From Dyella ginsengisoli LA-4 (GTDB lineage Bacteria; Pseudomonadota; Gammaproteobacteria; Xanthomonadales; Rhodanobacteraceae), in assembly GCF_000334915.1 (NCBI RefSeq), contig NZ_AMSF01000015.1, forward strand, positions 248,001-312,000: 64,000 nucleotides of DNA, given 5' to 3'. The translations under genes were made by a program, and so were the position numbers. Position 1 is the stretch's first letter. Each line of letters starts with the position of its first letter. The notes under the pieces are model-generated. The model saw only the letters and a list, made by a program, of their open reading frames with translations, was not told where the DNA came from and did not search any database. This document shows, one piece after another, positions 40,207 to 48,562 of this stretch.

Positions 40207-40416
40207 TCAGGCCGGGGTCACTTCCTCGGCCTGCAGACCCTTCTGGCCCTGCACCACCTTGAAGGTGACCTGCTGGCCTTCCTGCAGGCTCTTGAAGCCG
40301 TTGCCGGTGATCGCGCGGAAATGCACGAACACGTCCGGGCCATTGTCACGGCTGATGAAGCCGAAGCCCTTGGCATCGTTGAACCACTTGACGGTACCGG
40401 TCTGACGATCGGACAT
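40207..40416 (-). CDS. Cold-shock protein, CspA family (copy 2)
   Basis: A 69-residue cold-shock domain protein nearly identical to copy 1 (differences such as DRQTG/DRESG, SRDNG/SRESG, QEGQQ/KEGQK). RNP1 KGFGFIS and RNP2 VFVHF are intact. GGAGTGAAAATCC precedes the ATG. A perfect TATAAT at 40579-40584 predicts a leader of about 155 bases, as in cspA-type thermoregulated mRNAs. It has its own terminator downstream. Confidence 0.97.
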   Translation of the reverse strand: MSDRQTGTVKWFNDAKGFGFISRDNGPDVFVHFRAITGNGFKSLQEGQQVTFKVVQGQKGLQAEEVTPA

Positions 40417-40578
40417 GGATTTTCACTCCGTAGGTTTCTGGAATCGGAACCCGGCCGGCAAAAGCCGGCGGGAACACTGGATTGCGCGGAAATCCTCGGG
40501 GGTGAAGCGATGAAGCGGATAGGAATCAGCGGCATCGGGTCACGAGACTCTGGTGACCCCGGCAAACACAGCAACGCG

Positions 40579-40584
40579 ATTATA
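40579..40584 (-). promoter_or_regulatory. -10 element upstream of cold-shock copy 2
   Basis: On the minus strand the sequence is GTTATAATCGCG, an exact TATAAT. No good -35 is seen at 17 bases (GCGGAG), which is common for promoters with extended or activated recognition. The distance to the cold-shock ATG fits a long 5' leader. Confidence 0.55.
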
Positions 40585-40722
40585 ACCACAGCCGGAAAAA
40601 CTCCGCGATGCCGTTTTTCCCATGCCTGGCAACCCTTCCGGCATCGCGGGAGCCTGGCGTTCAGGTTCTCCCGACGAGGCGCGTAATCTGGCACCGGCCA
40701 GCGTTTCCCCAAGGAGCCCACC

Positions 40723-41145
40723 ATGATATCCCGACGCCTCGCCGTGCACACCCTGCTGCTGCCATGGTTGCTCGCCGCGTGTGCCGGCCAGCCCCACCGC
40801 GGCCCGTCGACACGAACCGGGCCGACCGGGGACATCGGGCGCGCCGGGGGAACGGAACCGACCCCGGGCATCGGTATCGAGGCCTGCGACCGTTACCTGG
40901 CCAGCTACCGGACCTGCCACCGGGCAGCGGGGATCTTCCCCCCCGGTCAGATCGAGCCCCATTACCGCGAAATGCGCAGCAGCCTGCTGCGCGACTCACT
41001 CGATCCGCACATCCGTCCCCAGCTGGCCACCCGCTGCGAAGTGCTGACACGAAGCCTGCGCGAAGCGCTCGACGGCAAGTCCTGTGCAACAGACTCAAGC
41101 CAGGTGACCGCACCACGGCGCAACGGCGAGGACGACCGGTCCTGA
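40723..41145 (+). CDS. Small lipoprotein of unknown function
   Basis: A 140-residue protein with a lipoprotein signal: hydrophobic HTLLLPWLLAAC with Cys20 in a LAAC lipobox. The mature part has a Gly/Pro-rich linker and then a Cys-containing helical region (EACDRYLASYRTCHRAAG, LATRCEVLTRSLREAL, KSCAT). The four cysteines may form disulphides. AAGGAGCCCACC precedes the ATG. I do not recognise the family. It converges on ycaQ. Confidence 0.75.
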   Translation: MISRRLAVHTLLLPWLLAACAGQPHRGPSTRTGPTGDIGRAGGTEPTPGIGIEACDRYLASYRTCHRAAGIFPPGQIEPHYREMRSSLLRDSLDPHIRPQLATRCEVLTRSLREALDGKSCATDSSQVTAPRRNGEDDRS

Positions 41146-42438
41146 TCAGTGGTTGGCCAACGCGGCCCTGAGCAGCCGCGCGAAGCCGGCCGGTCGCGTC
41201 CGGGTCAGCCTCACCGTGGACGTTCCGTGCCAATCGGCCAATCGCTGCAGCGCATCGGCCAACGCATCGGCCAGCTGCGTGTCGCCGTCGACGCCGGGCT
41301 CCAGGTACAACGCCTTGATCTCGAACTCTCCTTTCGAACGATGTGCCTTGGCGTCCAGCCGACCGACCAGCGCGCCGCGGTGGAGGACCGGCAACACGAA
41401 ATAGCCGTACTGCCGCTTCGGCGCCGGTACGTAACACTCCAATGCATAGTCGAAGCCAAACATGCCCTGCAGTCGCTGCCGGTCCCACACCAGCGGGTCG
41501 AAGGGCGACAGCACTGCCGTATGCGTGGCGCGCAGCCGACCACCCAGTGCCTTGGCCAGCGCCCCGGCGTGATCGGCGTGGACATAACCCGGCGCATCCC
41601 AGCCGGCCACATCCACCTGCAGGACTTCGCCGTCGACCAGCAGAGGCCGCATTTCCCGGTCGGTCACCTGTGGCCGCAAACGGTAGTAGTCGGCGATCCA
41701 GCGCGCAGGCACGACACCGAGGGCACGCACGGTGTCGGCGATGAAGTGCCGACGCAGCCCCGCTTCGTCCAGGCCGGTGACCACGCCCGGATCCGGGGGA
41801 TCCAGTCGCTCGCGCACGCGCGCGGCCAGGTCGTAGACCCGCTGGAATCTATCCCGGCGCAACACCATCAGCTCGCCCAGTGCGAACCAGGCTTCCAGCC
41901 AGCGCTTTTCCGGCTTCCACGACCACCAGCCGCCGGCACCACGATCCTCCCGGGCGAAATCGGCCGAACGTACCGGCCCGGTCTGGCCGATACGATCCAG
42001 CAGTGCGCGCATCTCCGCGGGATATTCGCGCTGCATGCGTTCGGCATGACGATACGACCAGTGATGTCCACGCCGATGCCGCCAGGCGTCGTGCAACGGG
42101 AAATCGGCGGCAGGGACAAAACACGCCTCATGCGCCCAGCATTCCGCCAGGCAGCCGTCGGCCAGCGCCTGCTCCAGCCACTCCGGCGGATACTCGCCGA
42201 GTCGGGAAAACAGCACCAGGTAAGGGCTGCGCGCGACGACGTGGATCGTGTCGATCTGCAGCAGCCGCATGCGCAGCACCGCATCCACAAGATCCTGCGG
42301 CCGGGCGCGGCGACGCGGCCGGGAAAGAAGCCCCATGGCATGCAACTGAAGCCGCCGGGCCTGGTCCAAGCGGAGCGCTGGCGTGACGGTCTGCGGCCAT
42401 CCGGCTACAGCAGGTTGAGGTGGCATTGACACGTCCAT
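41146..42438 (-). CDS. ycaQ: YcaQ/AlkX family DNA glycosylase (winged-helix)
   Basis: YcaQ excises interstrand cross-links and bulky alkylated bases. The 430-residue protein has the HTH_42-type fold with a catalytic loop containing LLQIDTIHVVARSPYLVLFSR, in which the Q-x-D residues correspond to the YcaQ active site, then HEACFVPAADFPLHDAW, PFDPLVWDRQRLQGMFGFDYALECYVPAPKRQYGYFVLPVLHRGALVGRLDAKAHR. These match the family closely. The start is uncertain between ATG 42438 (MDVSM) and ATG 42426, both before the conserved LRLDQARRLQL. The gene stands alone and probably contributes to DNA repair. Confidence 0.9.
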   Translation of the reverse strand: MDVSMPPQPAVAGWPQTVTPALRLDQARRLQLHAMGLLSRPRRRARPQDLVDAVLRMRLLQIDTIHVVARSPYLVLFSRLGEYPPEWLEQALADGCLAECWAHEACFVPAADFPLHDAWRHRRGHHWSYRHAERMQREYPAEMRALLDRIGQTGPVRSADFAREDRGAGGWWSWKPEKRWLEAWFALGELMVLRRDRFQRVYDLAARVRERLDPPDPGVVTGLDEAGLRRHFIADTVRALGVVPARWIADYYRLRPQVTDREMRPLLVDGEVLQVDVAGWDAPGYVHADHAGALAKALGGRLRATHTAVLSPFDPLVWDRQRLQGMFGFDYALECYVPAPKRQYGYFVLPVLHRGALVGRLDAKAHRSKGEFEIKALYLEPGVDGDTQLADALADALQRLADWHGTSTVRLTRTRPAGFARLLRAALANH

Positions 42439-42533
42439 TGCTAGCGTGACCGGGCGCTCCCCCAGCGACCGAACCTTCGTGGTCCCGCCGCACGATGCGC
42501 CCTCCTCATCGATTCTGGCATGGAGTAACGAAC

Positions 42534-42896
42534 ATGACATTCCGCAGATACCGGATTCCATTCGTCGCAGCCGCCGCGCTGTTCGCCGCCGGCCAGGCCG
42601 TGGCAGCGCAGACCGGCAGCATGTCGTCCCCGCCGCCCGGAAACACCACCGCCACGCCCGACAGCGCGGTGTTCCAGACACCGCAGGGACAGGTCACCAT
42701 CCGCAGCACCCTGCCTCCGCCCCCCTCGGACAACCCGCCGCCGCCATTCACCCAGCTGGCGGGCAAGAGCAGGTTCATCACGCCCGAGCAGGCGGCGGCC
42801 TATCCACCGCTGGCGAACGACTTCGACTACGCCGACAGCAACCGGAACGGCAGGATCAGCGAGGCCGAGTACGCGCGCTGGACCAAGGGCAAGTAG
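42534..42896 (+). CDS. Exported EF-hand domain protein
   Basis: A 120-residue protein with a signal peptide (cleavage after AVAAQ or nearby), a Pro/Ser/Thr-rich middle (residues 27-75) and one EF-hand at the C-terminus: loop Asp101-x-Asn103-x-Asn105-Gly106-x-Ile108-x-x-x-Glu112, all canonical calcium positions. A preceding DFDYA provides part of the entering helix. The calcium-binding role is likely; the process is unknown. GGAGTAACGAAC precedes the ATG. A strong terminator follows. Confidence 0.8.
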   Translation: MTFRRYRIPFVAAAALFAAGQAVAAQTGSMSSPPPGNTTATPDSAVFQTPQGQVTIRSTLPPPPSDNPPPPFTQLAGKSRFITPEQAAAYPPLANDFDYADSNRNGRISEAEYARWTKGK

Positions 42897-42914
42897 ACCG
42901 CTGTCGCCCGGACC

Positions 42915-42946
42915 GGCCGGCCGCAGTAACCTGCGGCCGGCCTTTT
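42915..42946 (+). terminator. Terminator after the EF-hand gene
   Basis: A perfect 12-base-pair stem (GGCCGGCCGCAG with its complement, loop TAAC) is followed by TTTT on the plus strand. It lies 18 bases after the gene's stop. Confidence 0.92.
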
Positions 42947-42984
42947 CGTGCCCGCGCCCACCAACGACAACGAGATTCCCCGTC

Positions 42985-44073
42985 ATGACGACACCCCTGC
43001 CCCGGAAGCTTTCCGCTCCATTCGCCGGCATGCTCGCGCTGGCCGCCGCCGCGGCCCATGCGCAGAATCCGGACCCGATGGACATCCGCGCCTGCACCGC
43101 GATCGAAAGCGACTCCCAGCGGCTGGCGTGCTACGACCGCGCCACCGGCCGCGACAACCTGCCGATCGCGCAGAAGCACGGGAACCCTGACGACGTCACG
43201 CTGTTCGCCCGGGACACCGGCAGAAAGTCCGATGATGGCAACACCGTGGGCGCCCCCCTGTCGCTGCTGGACTCGCGCTGGGAGCTGGCACCGGAGGCCA
43301 AGCTCGGCACCTTCAACATCCGGGGCTACAAGCCGGTGTACGTCATGCCGGTCTTCGTCACCAGCAACCAGAACGACCGGCCGACCAGCCCGAACCCGGT
43401 GAACACGGTGTCTGCGCCGATCGCCCTGCAGAACGCCGAAATGAAATTCCAGCTCAGCCTGAAGACCAAGGTCGCGCAGGACGTCTTTGGCGATGCGGGC
43501 GGCGATGTCTGGGTCGGCTACACCCAGTCCTCGCACTGGCAGGTTTTCAACAGCCGGCTCTCCCGCCCGTTCCGCGAGACCAACTACGAACCGGAAGCGA
43601 TGTTGGTGTTCGACACGCACTACGACGTGCTCGGCTGGCAGGGCCGGCTGCTGGGCATCGGGTTCGACCATCAGTCCAACGGCCGCTCCAACCCGCTGTC
43701 GCGCAGCTGGAACCGGGTGATCGCCGATGTCGGCTTCGAGCGCCCCGGCTGGACCGTGATGATCCGCCCGTGGTGGCGGATCCCGGAGAGCGCGGCGGAC
43801 GACAACAATCCCGATATCAGCGACTACATGGGACGCGCCGAGGCGCAGATCGTGCACGAGTGGCACGGGCAGGAATTCGGGCTGCTGCTGCGACACTCGC
43901 TGCGCGGTGGCAGCCGCAGCCACGGCGCGGGCAAGTTCACCTGGAGCTTTCCGGTCGCCGGCAACCTGCGCGGCTACATGGAACTGTTCAAGGGATACGG
44001 CGAGAGCATGATCGACTACAACCACAACGCCACCTATCTCGGCCTCGGGGTGTCGCTGCTCGACTGGTATTGA
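42985..44073 (+). CDS. pldA: Outer-membrane phospholipase A (PldA)
   Basis: OMPLA is a calcium-dependent outer-membrane phospholipase that removes misplaced phospholipids. The 362-residue protein has a signal peptide (cleavage after AAHAQ region). The active-site block GFDHQSNGRSNPLSRSWNR has His229, Ser231 and Asn243 in the 2 and 12 residue spacing of the E. coli enzyme (His142, Ser144, Asn156). The rest is a beta-barrel pattern ending in LLDWY. The N-terminal segment IRACTAIESDSQRLACYDRA with two cysteines is an extension found in several gammaproteobacterial homologues. Confidence 0.93.
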   Translation: MTTPLPRKLSAPFAGMLALAAAAAHAQNPDPMDIRACTAIESDSQRLACYDRATGRDNLPIAQKHGNPDDVTLFARDTGRKSDDGNTVGAPLSLLDSRWELAPEAKLGTFNIRGYKPVYVMPVFVTSNQNDRPTSPNPVNTVSAPIALQNAEMKFQLSLKTKVAQDVFGDAGGDVWVGYTQSSHWQVFNSRLSRPFRETNYEPEAMLVFDTHYDVLGWQGRLLGIGFDHQSNGRSNPLSRSWNRVIADVGFERPGWTVMIRPWWRIPESAADDNNPDISDYMGRAEAQIVHEWHGQEFGLLLRHSLRGGSRSHGAGKFTWSFPVAGNLRGYMELFKGYGESMIDYNHNATYLGLGVSLLDWY

Positions 44074-44094
44074 GCATTGCGTCGAGCGCAAAGG

Positions 44095-44122
44095 AAAACG
44101 CCGCCCGATGGGCGGCGTTTTT
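44095..44122. terminator. Terminator between pldA and slyD
   Basis: A perfect 12-base-pair stem (AAAACGCCGCCC with its complement, loop GAT) ends in TTTTT on the plus strand and, reading the other way, TTTTCCTTT. It sits between convergent genes and should terminate both. Confidence 0.92.
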
Positions 44123-44144
44123 ACTTCACCAGGACCGCAACGGC

Positions 44145-44627
44145 TCAGTGGTGATGGCCGCCCGGACCATGCACGTGACCGTGCTGCTGTTCCTCGGCGG
44201 TCGCCTCGCGCACCTCGGTCACCTGCACGTCGAAATGCAGGGTCTGGCCGGCCAGCGGATGGTTGCCGTCGATATGCACCACGCCGTCCTCGATTTTGGT
44301 CACGGTGACGTTGATCACGCCCTGCGGGCCGCGCCCCTGGAACTGCATGCCGGGCTGGATGTCCTCCACGCCCTGGAAAGCCTCGCGCGGCACCTGCTGC
44401 TCGAGCTCGGCGTGACGCACGCCGTAGCCCTCTTCCGGCGCCACGTCGACCTTGAACTGGTCGCCGACGGTACGGCCAGCCATCTCCTTCTCCAGGCCGG
44501 GGACGATCTGGCCGACGCCATGCAGATAGGTGAGCGGCTCGCGACCCGCCGAGCTGTCGATCACGGTGCCCTGGTCATCGGTCAGCGTGTAGTGGAAGGA
44601 GACGACGGTCTGGTCGGCAATCTGCAT
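44145..44627 (-). CDS. slyD: FKBP-type isomerase/chaperone SlyD
   Basis: SlyD is a cytosolic prolyl isomerase and chaperone with an IF domain and a metal-binding tail that delivers nickel in hydrogenase maturation. The 160-residue protein has the FKBP part (VVSFHYTLTDDQGTVIDSSAGREPLTYLHGVGQIVPGLEKEMAGRTVGDQF), the IF insert (APEEGYGVRHAELEQQVPREAF) and QGVINVTVTKIEDGVVHIDGNHPLAGQTLHFDVQV. The His-rich tail HGHVHGPGGHHH is the expected metal site. The start is ATG 44627. A long frame continuing to 46202 is a chance opening opposite dacB. Confidence 0.96.
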   Translation of the reverse strand: MQIADQTVVSFHYTLTDDQGTVIDSSAGREPLTYLHGVGQIVPGLEKEMAGRTVGDQFKVDVAPEEGYGVRHAELEQQVPREAFQGVEDIQPGMQFQGRGPQGVINVTVTKIEDGVVHIDGNHPLAGQTLHFDVQVTEVREATAEEQQHGHVHGPGGHHH

Positions 44628-44744
44628 GAGGCTCTCGCATTGAAGTGAAAAAGTGGCGCCGGAACGATGGCGCGAGGCGCAAAGCCTAACAGATCGGCCC
44701 GGTCCACCCTGTACAGCGCCGGCCGGATGCCCATACTGGCGGGC

Positions 44745-46289
44745 ATGCATCGATACCCTTGGCCGATCACCGCCCTGCTCTTCCTCGCCCTCTGCCCAGC
44801 CCTCGCGCTTGCCGCCGCTCCGTCTGCGCCGTCTCCGGCGACGCCCGCCGCGACGCCCACGGAGCTTGCCAGTCGCATCGACGCGCTGATCGACGCGCCT
44901 CGCTTCGGCGGCGCGGACTGGGGTATCGAAATCGTCTCGCTGGACAGCGGCCACACGCTGTACGCGCACCAGCCCGACCGGCTGCTGGAGCCGGCATCCA
45001 CCGCCAAGCTGTTCACTGCCGCGCTGGTGCTGGAGAAGCTCGGGGCAGACGGACACACGAGCACCCGCCTGCTCGCCCGCGGCCCGGTCGTCCGCGGCCG
45101 CCTGCACGGTCCGCTGGTGCTCTACGGCATGGGCGATCCGACGCTGGGCACGGGAGACAGCACCGACTGGGCCGATCGCCTGGCGACCACGCTTGTCGAG
45201 CGGGGGATCCGCAGGATCGATGGCGACCTGATCGCCGACGACACCTATTTCCAGGGGCCGCCGATCGGCGCCGGCTGGGAGGTGGGCGACCTGCTCGGCG
45301 CCTTTGCCGTGCCTGCCGCCGCACTCAGCGTGCAGGAGAACGCCGCCTGGCTGACCATCACGCCCGGAACCGCCGCGGGCGATGCGGCCGAAGTGGTGCT
45401 GGACCCGCCCTTCGCGATTCCAGACATGAGCAGCCGCGTGCTCACCACCGCCGCCGGCAGCCCGCCCGACATCAACCTCTACCGTGCGCCGGGCAGCGAC
45501 ACGCTCTACGCCTTCGGCTCCGTACCGACGGGCGCCGCGACGATGCGCTACCACCTGGCGATGACCGATCCGGCGCGCGTTGCCGGCGAGCTGCTGCGCA
45601 ATGCCCTGGCCCGTCACGGCATCACCCTGCACGGCCGCGTGCAGGTGCTGCACTGGCCCGAAGAGGACGGCGCCTACCTTGCCGGCGCCGTCGAGCTCGG
45701 CCGCGTGGAATCGCCGACGTACGGCGCGATCCTCGAGCGCGGGCTCAAGCGCTCGCAGAACCTTTACCTGCAGAACCTGCTGCAGCTGGCCGGCGTGCAG
45801 GCCCGGGCCCAGGCCATCGCCGACGGGACCTCGCCCGACGGTTTCCTTGGCTCCAGCGCCTGGGGGCTGCGTGCGCTCGACGCCCTGCTCAAGGACATCG
45901 GCATCGCTCCCACGCAGGCGCGGCTTACCGAAGGCAGCGGGCTGTCGCGACAGAACCTGGTCACCGCGTCGTCGCTGGTTCGCCTGCTGCAGTACATGGC
46001 GACCCGGCCGTATGCAGCGACGCTGCGCAACGACCTGCCAGTGGCGGGCGTCGACGGCTCGCTGATTGCGCGCATGCGCGGTACGCCGGCCGAAGGCGAA
46101 GTGCACGCCAAGACCGGCTCCATGACCGGGGTGAGCGCGCTGGCAGGCTATGTGACCAGCGCGGGCGGCGAGCGCCTGGCGTTCGCGGTAATCATCAACC
46201 ACGACGTGCCACCAGACGGCGCGACGTCACCCAGCCGCACGCTGGACGCCATCGCCGAACTGCTGGCGACCTACCGCGGCCGCCCCTGA
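44745..46289 (+). CDS. dacB: D-alanyl-D-alanine carboxypeptidase/endopeptidase (PBP4-type)
   Basis: A 514-residue exported class C low-mass penicillin-binding protein that trims or hydrolyses peptidoglycan cross-links. It has a signal peptide (PITALLFLALCPALALAAA), the active-site Ser-x-x-Lys in EPASTAKLFTA (Ser85, Lys88), the S-x-N type motif in GSGLSRQNLV, and KTGS in HAKTGSMTGVSALAGYV, with the inserted domain typical of DacB between the first two motifs. The start at ATG 44745 is preferred to an earlier Met at 44727 because it gives the signal peptide directly. It converges on the peroxidase gene with only 4 bases between. Confidence 0.94.
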   Translation: MHRYPWPITALLFLALCPALALAAAPSAPSPATPAATPTELASRIDALIDAPRFGGADWGIEIVSLDSGHTLYAHQPDRLLEPASTAKLFTAALVLEKLGADGHTSTRLLARGPVVRGRLHGPLVLYGMGDPTLGTGDSTDWADRLATTLVERGIRRIDGDLIADDTYFQGPPIGAGWEVGDLLGAFAVPAAALSVQENAAWLTITPGTAAGDAAEVVLDPPFAIPDMSSRVLTTAAGSPPDINLYRAPGSDTLYAFGSVPTGAATMRYHLAMTDPARVAGELLRNALARHGITLHGRVQVLHWPEEDGAYLAGAVELGRVESPTYGAILERGLKRSQNLYLQNLLQLAGVQARAQAIADGTSPDGFLGSSAWGLRALDALLKDIGIAPTQARLTEGSGLSRQNLVTASSLVRLLQYMATRPYAATLRNDLPVAGVDGSLIARMRGTPAEGEVHAKTGSMTGVSALAGYVTSAGGERLAFAVIINHDVPPDGATSPSRTLDAIAELLATYRGRP

Positions 46290-46293
46290 GCCG

Positions 46294-46776
46294 TCAGCCC
46301 AGGCGCGGCTCGATCTCCCTGGCGATCTTCTCCGGCGTGTCGGTCGGCGCATAGCGACGCACCACCTGGCCCTCGGCATCGACCAGGAACTTGGTGAAGT
46401 TCCACTTGATCGCCTCGCTGCCGAGGATGCCCTTGCCTTCCTGCTTCAGCCACTTGTAGAGCGGATGGGCACCGTCGCCATTCACCTCGATCTTGGCGAA
46501 CATCGGGAAGCTCACCTCGTACCGGGTGCTGCAGAACTGGCGGATTTCCGCCTCGTTGCCCGGTTCCTGGTGACCGAACTGGTCGCAGGGAAATCCCAGC
46601 ACAACCAGCCCGCGCTCGCGCAGACGTCGCCAGATCGCCTCCAGCCCCTGGTATTGCGGCGTGAATCCGCAACGCGAGGCAACGTTGACCACCAGCAGCG
46701 TCTTGCCGCGGAACTCGCCGAGCGAGCGCTCGTTGCCCTCAATGTCGCGGGCGCTGAAATCGTAGATCGTGGTCAT
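46294..46776 (-). CDS. Glutathione peroxidase family protein (Cys type)
   Basis: A 160-residue thioredoxin-fold peroxidase that reduces hydroperoxides. The peroxidatic residue is Cys36 in NVASRCGFTPQY, where animal enzymes have selenocysteine. Gln70 (GHQEPG) and Trp125/Asn126 (KWNFTKFLVD) complete the catalytic tetrad. Cys82 (QFCSTRYEV) could be the resolving Cys. These enzymes commonly use thioredoxin rather than glutathione. The start is ATG 46776. It lies opposite and beside dacB. Confidence 0.96.
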   Translation of the reverse strand: MTTIYDFSARDIEGNERSLGEFRGKTLLVVNVASRCGFTPQYQGLEAIWRRLRERGLVVLGFPCDQFGHQEPGNEAEIRQFCSTRYEVSFPMFAKIEVNGDGAHPLYKWLKQEGKGILGSEAIKWNFTKFLVDAEGQVVRRYAPTDTPEKIAREIEPRLG

Positions 46777-46923
46777 GGCCGGTCCGCAGTCGGAAAAGGC
46801 GTCAAGCGTGCGCCGAGGGCCCGTTCGTGCGCAAGCAGCGACATATGCATATGAGAAATCGCCAGATCACCCGCTCCTGCGCGCGGGCTATCGTGCCCGC
46901 ACTTTCGTCCGAGGCGATCCACG

Positions 46924-47043
46924 ATGTCCCTGCTGCTCTCCAGCCTGATGGCGCTGGGCACGCTACTGCTGCTCGCCTGGCCCGGCCTGAAACGGTCTGC
47001 GGGCGACGCAGGCTGCGCGCGCAGGCACGACTCAGCCCGCTGA
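46924..47043 (+). CDS. Possible 39-residue membrane peptide
   Basis: An ATG at 46924 opens 39 codons with a hydrophobic first half ([20 protein letters not shown]) and a basic, Cys-containing tail. It lies in the gap between the glutathione peroxidase and pncB genes, on the opposite strand, and overlaps the end of pncB by 12 bases. No strong ribosome binding site is visible, so this is a weak call that could be a chance frame. Confidence 0.3.
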   Translation: MSLLLSSLMALGTLLLLAWPGLKRSAGDAGCARRHDSAR

Positions 47044-48219
47044 TTCGGCGGGAATCTCGAACACCTGCCGCAGGTAGGTGACGTAGGCCGGGTCGTCGCA
47101 CATGTTCTTGCCGGGGCTGTCGCTGAGCTTGGCGACCGGCTGGCCGTTGCAGCGGACCATCTTGATCACGATCTGCAGCGGCGTCGGGCCGACGTCGTTG
47201 GTCAGGTTGGTGCCCACGCCGAACGCGAGCTGGCAGCGCCCCTGGAAGTGCGCGTAGAGCTTCATCACCTGCGGGATGTCCAGGCCGTCGCTGAACACCA
47301 GGACCTTGCCGCGCGGGTCGACACGGTTGGCGCGGTAGTGCGCCAGCACCCGCTCGCCCCAGGCGAACGGATCGCCGGAATCGTGGCGGGTGCCGTCGAA
47401 CAGCTTGCAGAAATACATGTCGAAGTCGCGCAGGAAGGCGTTGAGCCCGTACACATCGGACAGCGCGATGCCGAGGTCGCCGCGGTACTCCCGCGCCCAC
47501 GCTTCCAACGCCGCCACCTGCGAATCGCGCAGGCGCGGCCCCAGCGCCTGGTGTGCCTGCAGATACTCATGCGCCAGGGTGCCAAGCGGGATCAGCCCGA
47601 GCTCGCGCGCCAGCGCGACATTGCTGGTGCCGGCCAGTTGCGCCCCCAGCCGATCGCGCAGCGCGGTCACCACCTCCCGATGCCACTCCCGCGAGAAGCG
47701 TCGACGCGTGCCGTAGTCGGCGATGCGGCAATCGGCGTAGCCCGGCGTACCGTGCAACAGCGCGATCTTGGCCGCCAGCCGCTCGCGCCCCGTCGACAGA
47801 TCGATGCCCGGTTGCGTGTTGCGGAAATACACCTCGTTGACGATCGCCAGCAGTGGCACTTCGAACAGGATGGTGTGCAGCCAGGGGCCGCGGATGTGGA
47901 TCTCGATCTCCCCCGGCGCATCTGGCGAAGGCTTGAGCTCGACGTACTTGGTGTTGAGCCGGAACAGCTCGAGAAAGTCGACGAAATCGCTCTTGATGTA
48001 GCGCAGGCCGCGCAGGTACCGGAGTTCGTCCTCGTCGAAGCGCAGTTGGCACAGCGCCTCCAGTTCGCTGCGGATCTCGTCCAGGTACGGCACCAGGTCT
48101 ACACCCGGCGTGCGGCACTTGAAGCGGTACTCCACGTGCGCGCCCGGGTACTGGTGCAGCACCACCTGCATCATCGAGAACTTGTACAGGTCGGTGTCGA
48201 GCAGCGAGCGGATGATCAT
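47032..48219 (-). CDS. pncB: Nicotinate phosphoribosyltransferase
   Basis: PncB converts nicotinate and PRPP to nicotinate mononucleotide in NAD salvage. The 395-residue protein starts [23 protein letters not shown] and contains [79 protein letters not shown] (with the autophosphorylated His) and [35 protein letters not shown]. All are family landmarks. Together with pncC at 7131 it gives a complete NMN/nicotinate salvage route. Confidence 0.97.
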   Translation of the reverse strand: MIIRSLLDTDLYKFSMMQVVLHQYPGAHVEYRFKCRTPGVDLVPYLDEIRSELEALCQLRFDEDELRYLRGLRYIKSDFVDFLELFRLNTKYVELKPSPDAPGEIEIHIRGPWLHTILFEVPLLAIVNEVYFRNTQPGIDLSTGRERLAAKIALLHGTPGYADCRIADYGTRRRFSREWHREVVTALRDRLGAQLAGTSNVALARELGLIPLGTLAHEYLQAHQALGPRLRDSQVAALEAWAREYRGDLGIALSDVYGLNAFLRDFDMYFCKLFDGTRHDSGDPFAWGERVLAHYRANRVDPRGKVLVFSDGLDIPQVMKLYAHFQGRCQLAFGVGTNLTNDVGPTPLQIVIKMVRCNGQPVAKLSDSPGKNMCDDPAYVTYLRQVFEIPAESAG

Positions 48220-48562
48220 CGCCAGATCCGTGGATGGGGAGCGGACATTATCGGTGCGAACGAAGGTGCACCGCGAACCCGGCCCTGAAGACGGGCATAA
48301 AAAAACCCCGGAGCGCCAGGGGAGGGGCGGGCCGGGGTTTGTCAGGTCGGCGATCCGGGGGAGGAAGGGGCCGACCCCTCAGCGGTCCGATGCACTGGCC
48401 CGCCTCTTGTCGCCGTCTCGGCGATACGACCCTTTAGTGCGGATCGCCCCACCGAAGTTCAAGGCAGCCGGGGAGCGGAAAAAGCATTCATTCAGCTTTG
48501 CCGGGTCACTGGCGGAAAAGCCTTTTACATCAGATCCTTCGGCCAGGGCCATGGCCGGGCAA
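48220..48562. other. Gap between pncB and the aminopeptidase lipoprotein
   Basis: This 343-base gap holds the terminator described at 48296-48340 and the pncB promoter region. The remaining sequence contains purine-rich stretches (GGGGGAGGAAGGGG around 48357-48370) but no supported gene or known RNA. Confidence 0.5.
48296..48340 (-). terminator. Intrinsic terminator of the aminopeptidase gene
   Basis: A nine-base-pair stem (AAACCCCGG at 48303-48311 and CCGGGGTTT at 48332-48340) with a 20-base loop is followed on the minus strand by a run of seven T. It isolates the upstream gene from pncB, which is on the same strand. Confidence 0.88.

Noticed and set aside
44145..46202. slyD as part of a 685-residue fusion protein
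   Set aside because: The extra upstream frame is antisense to dacB and has no conserved sequence; SlyD starts normally at 44627.
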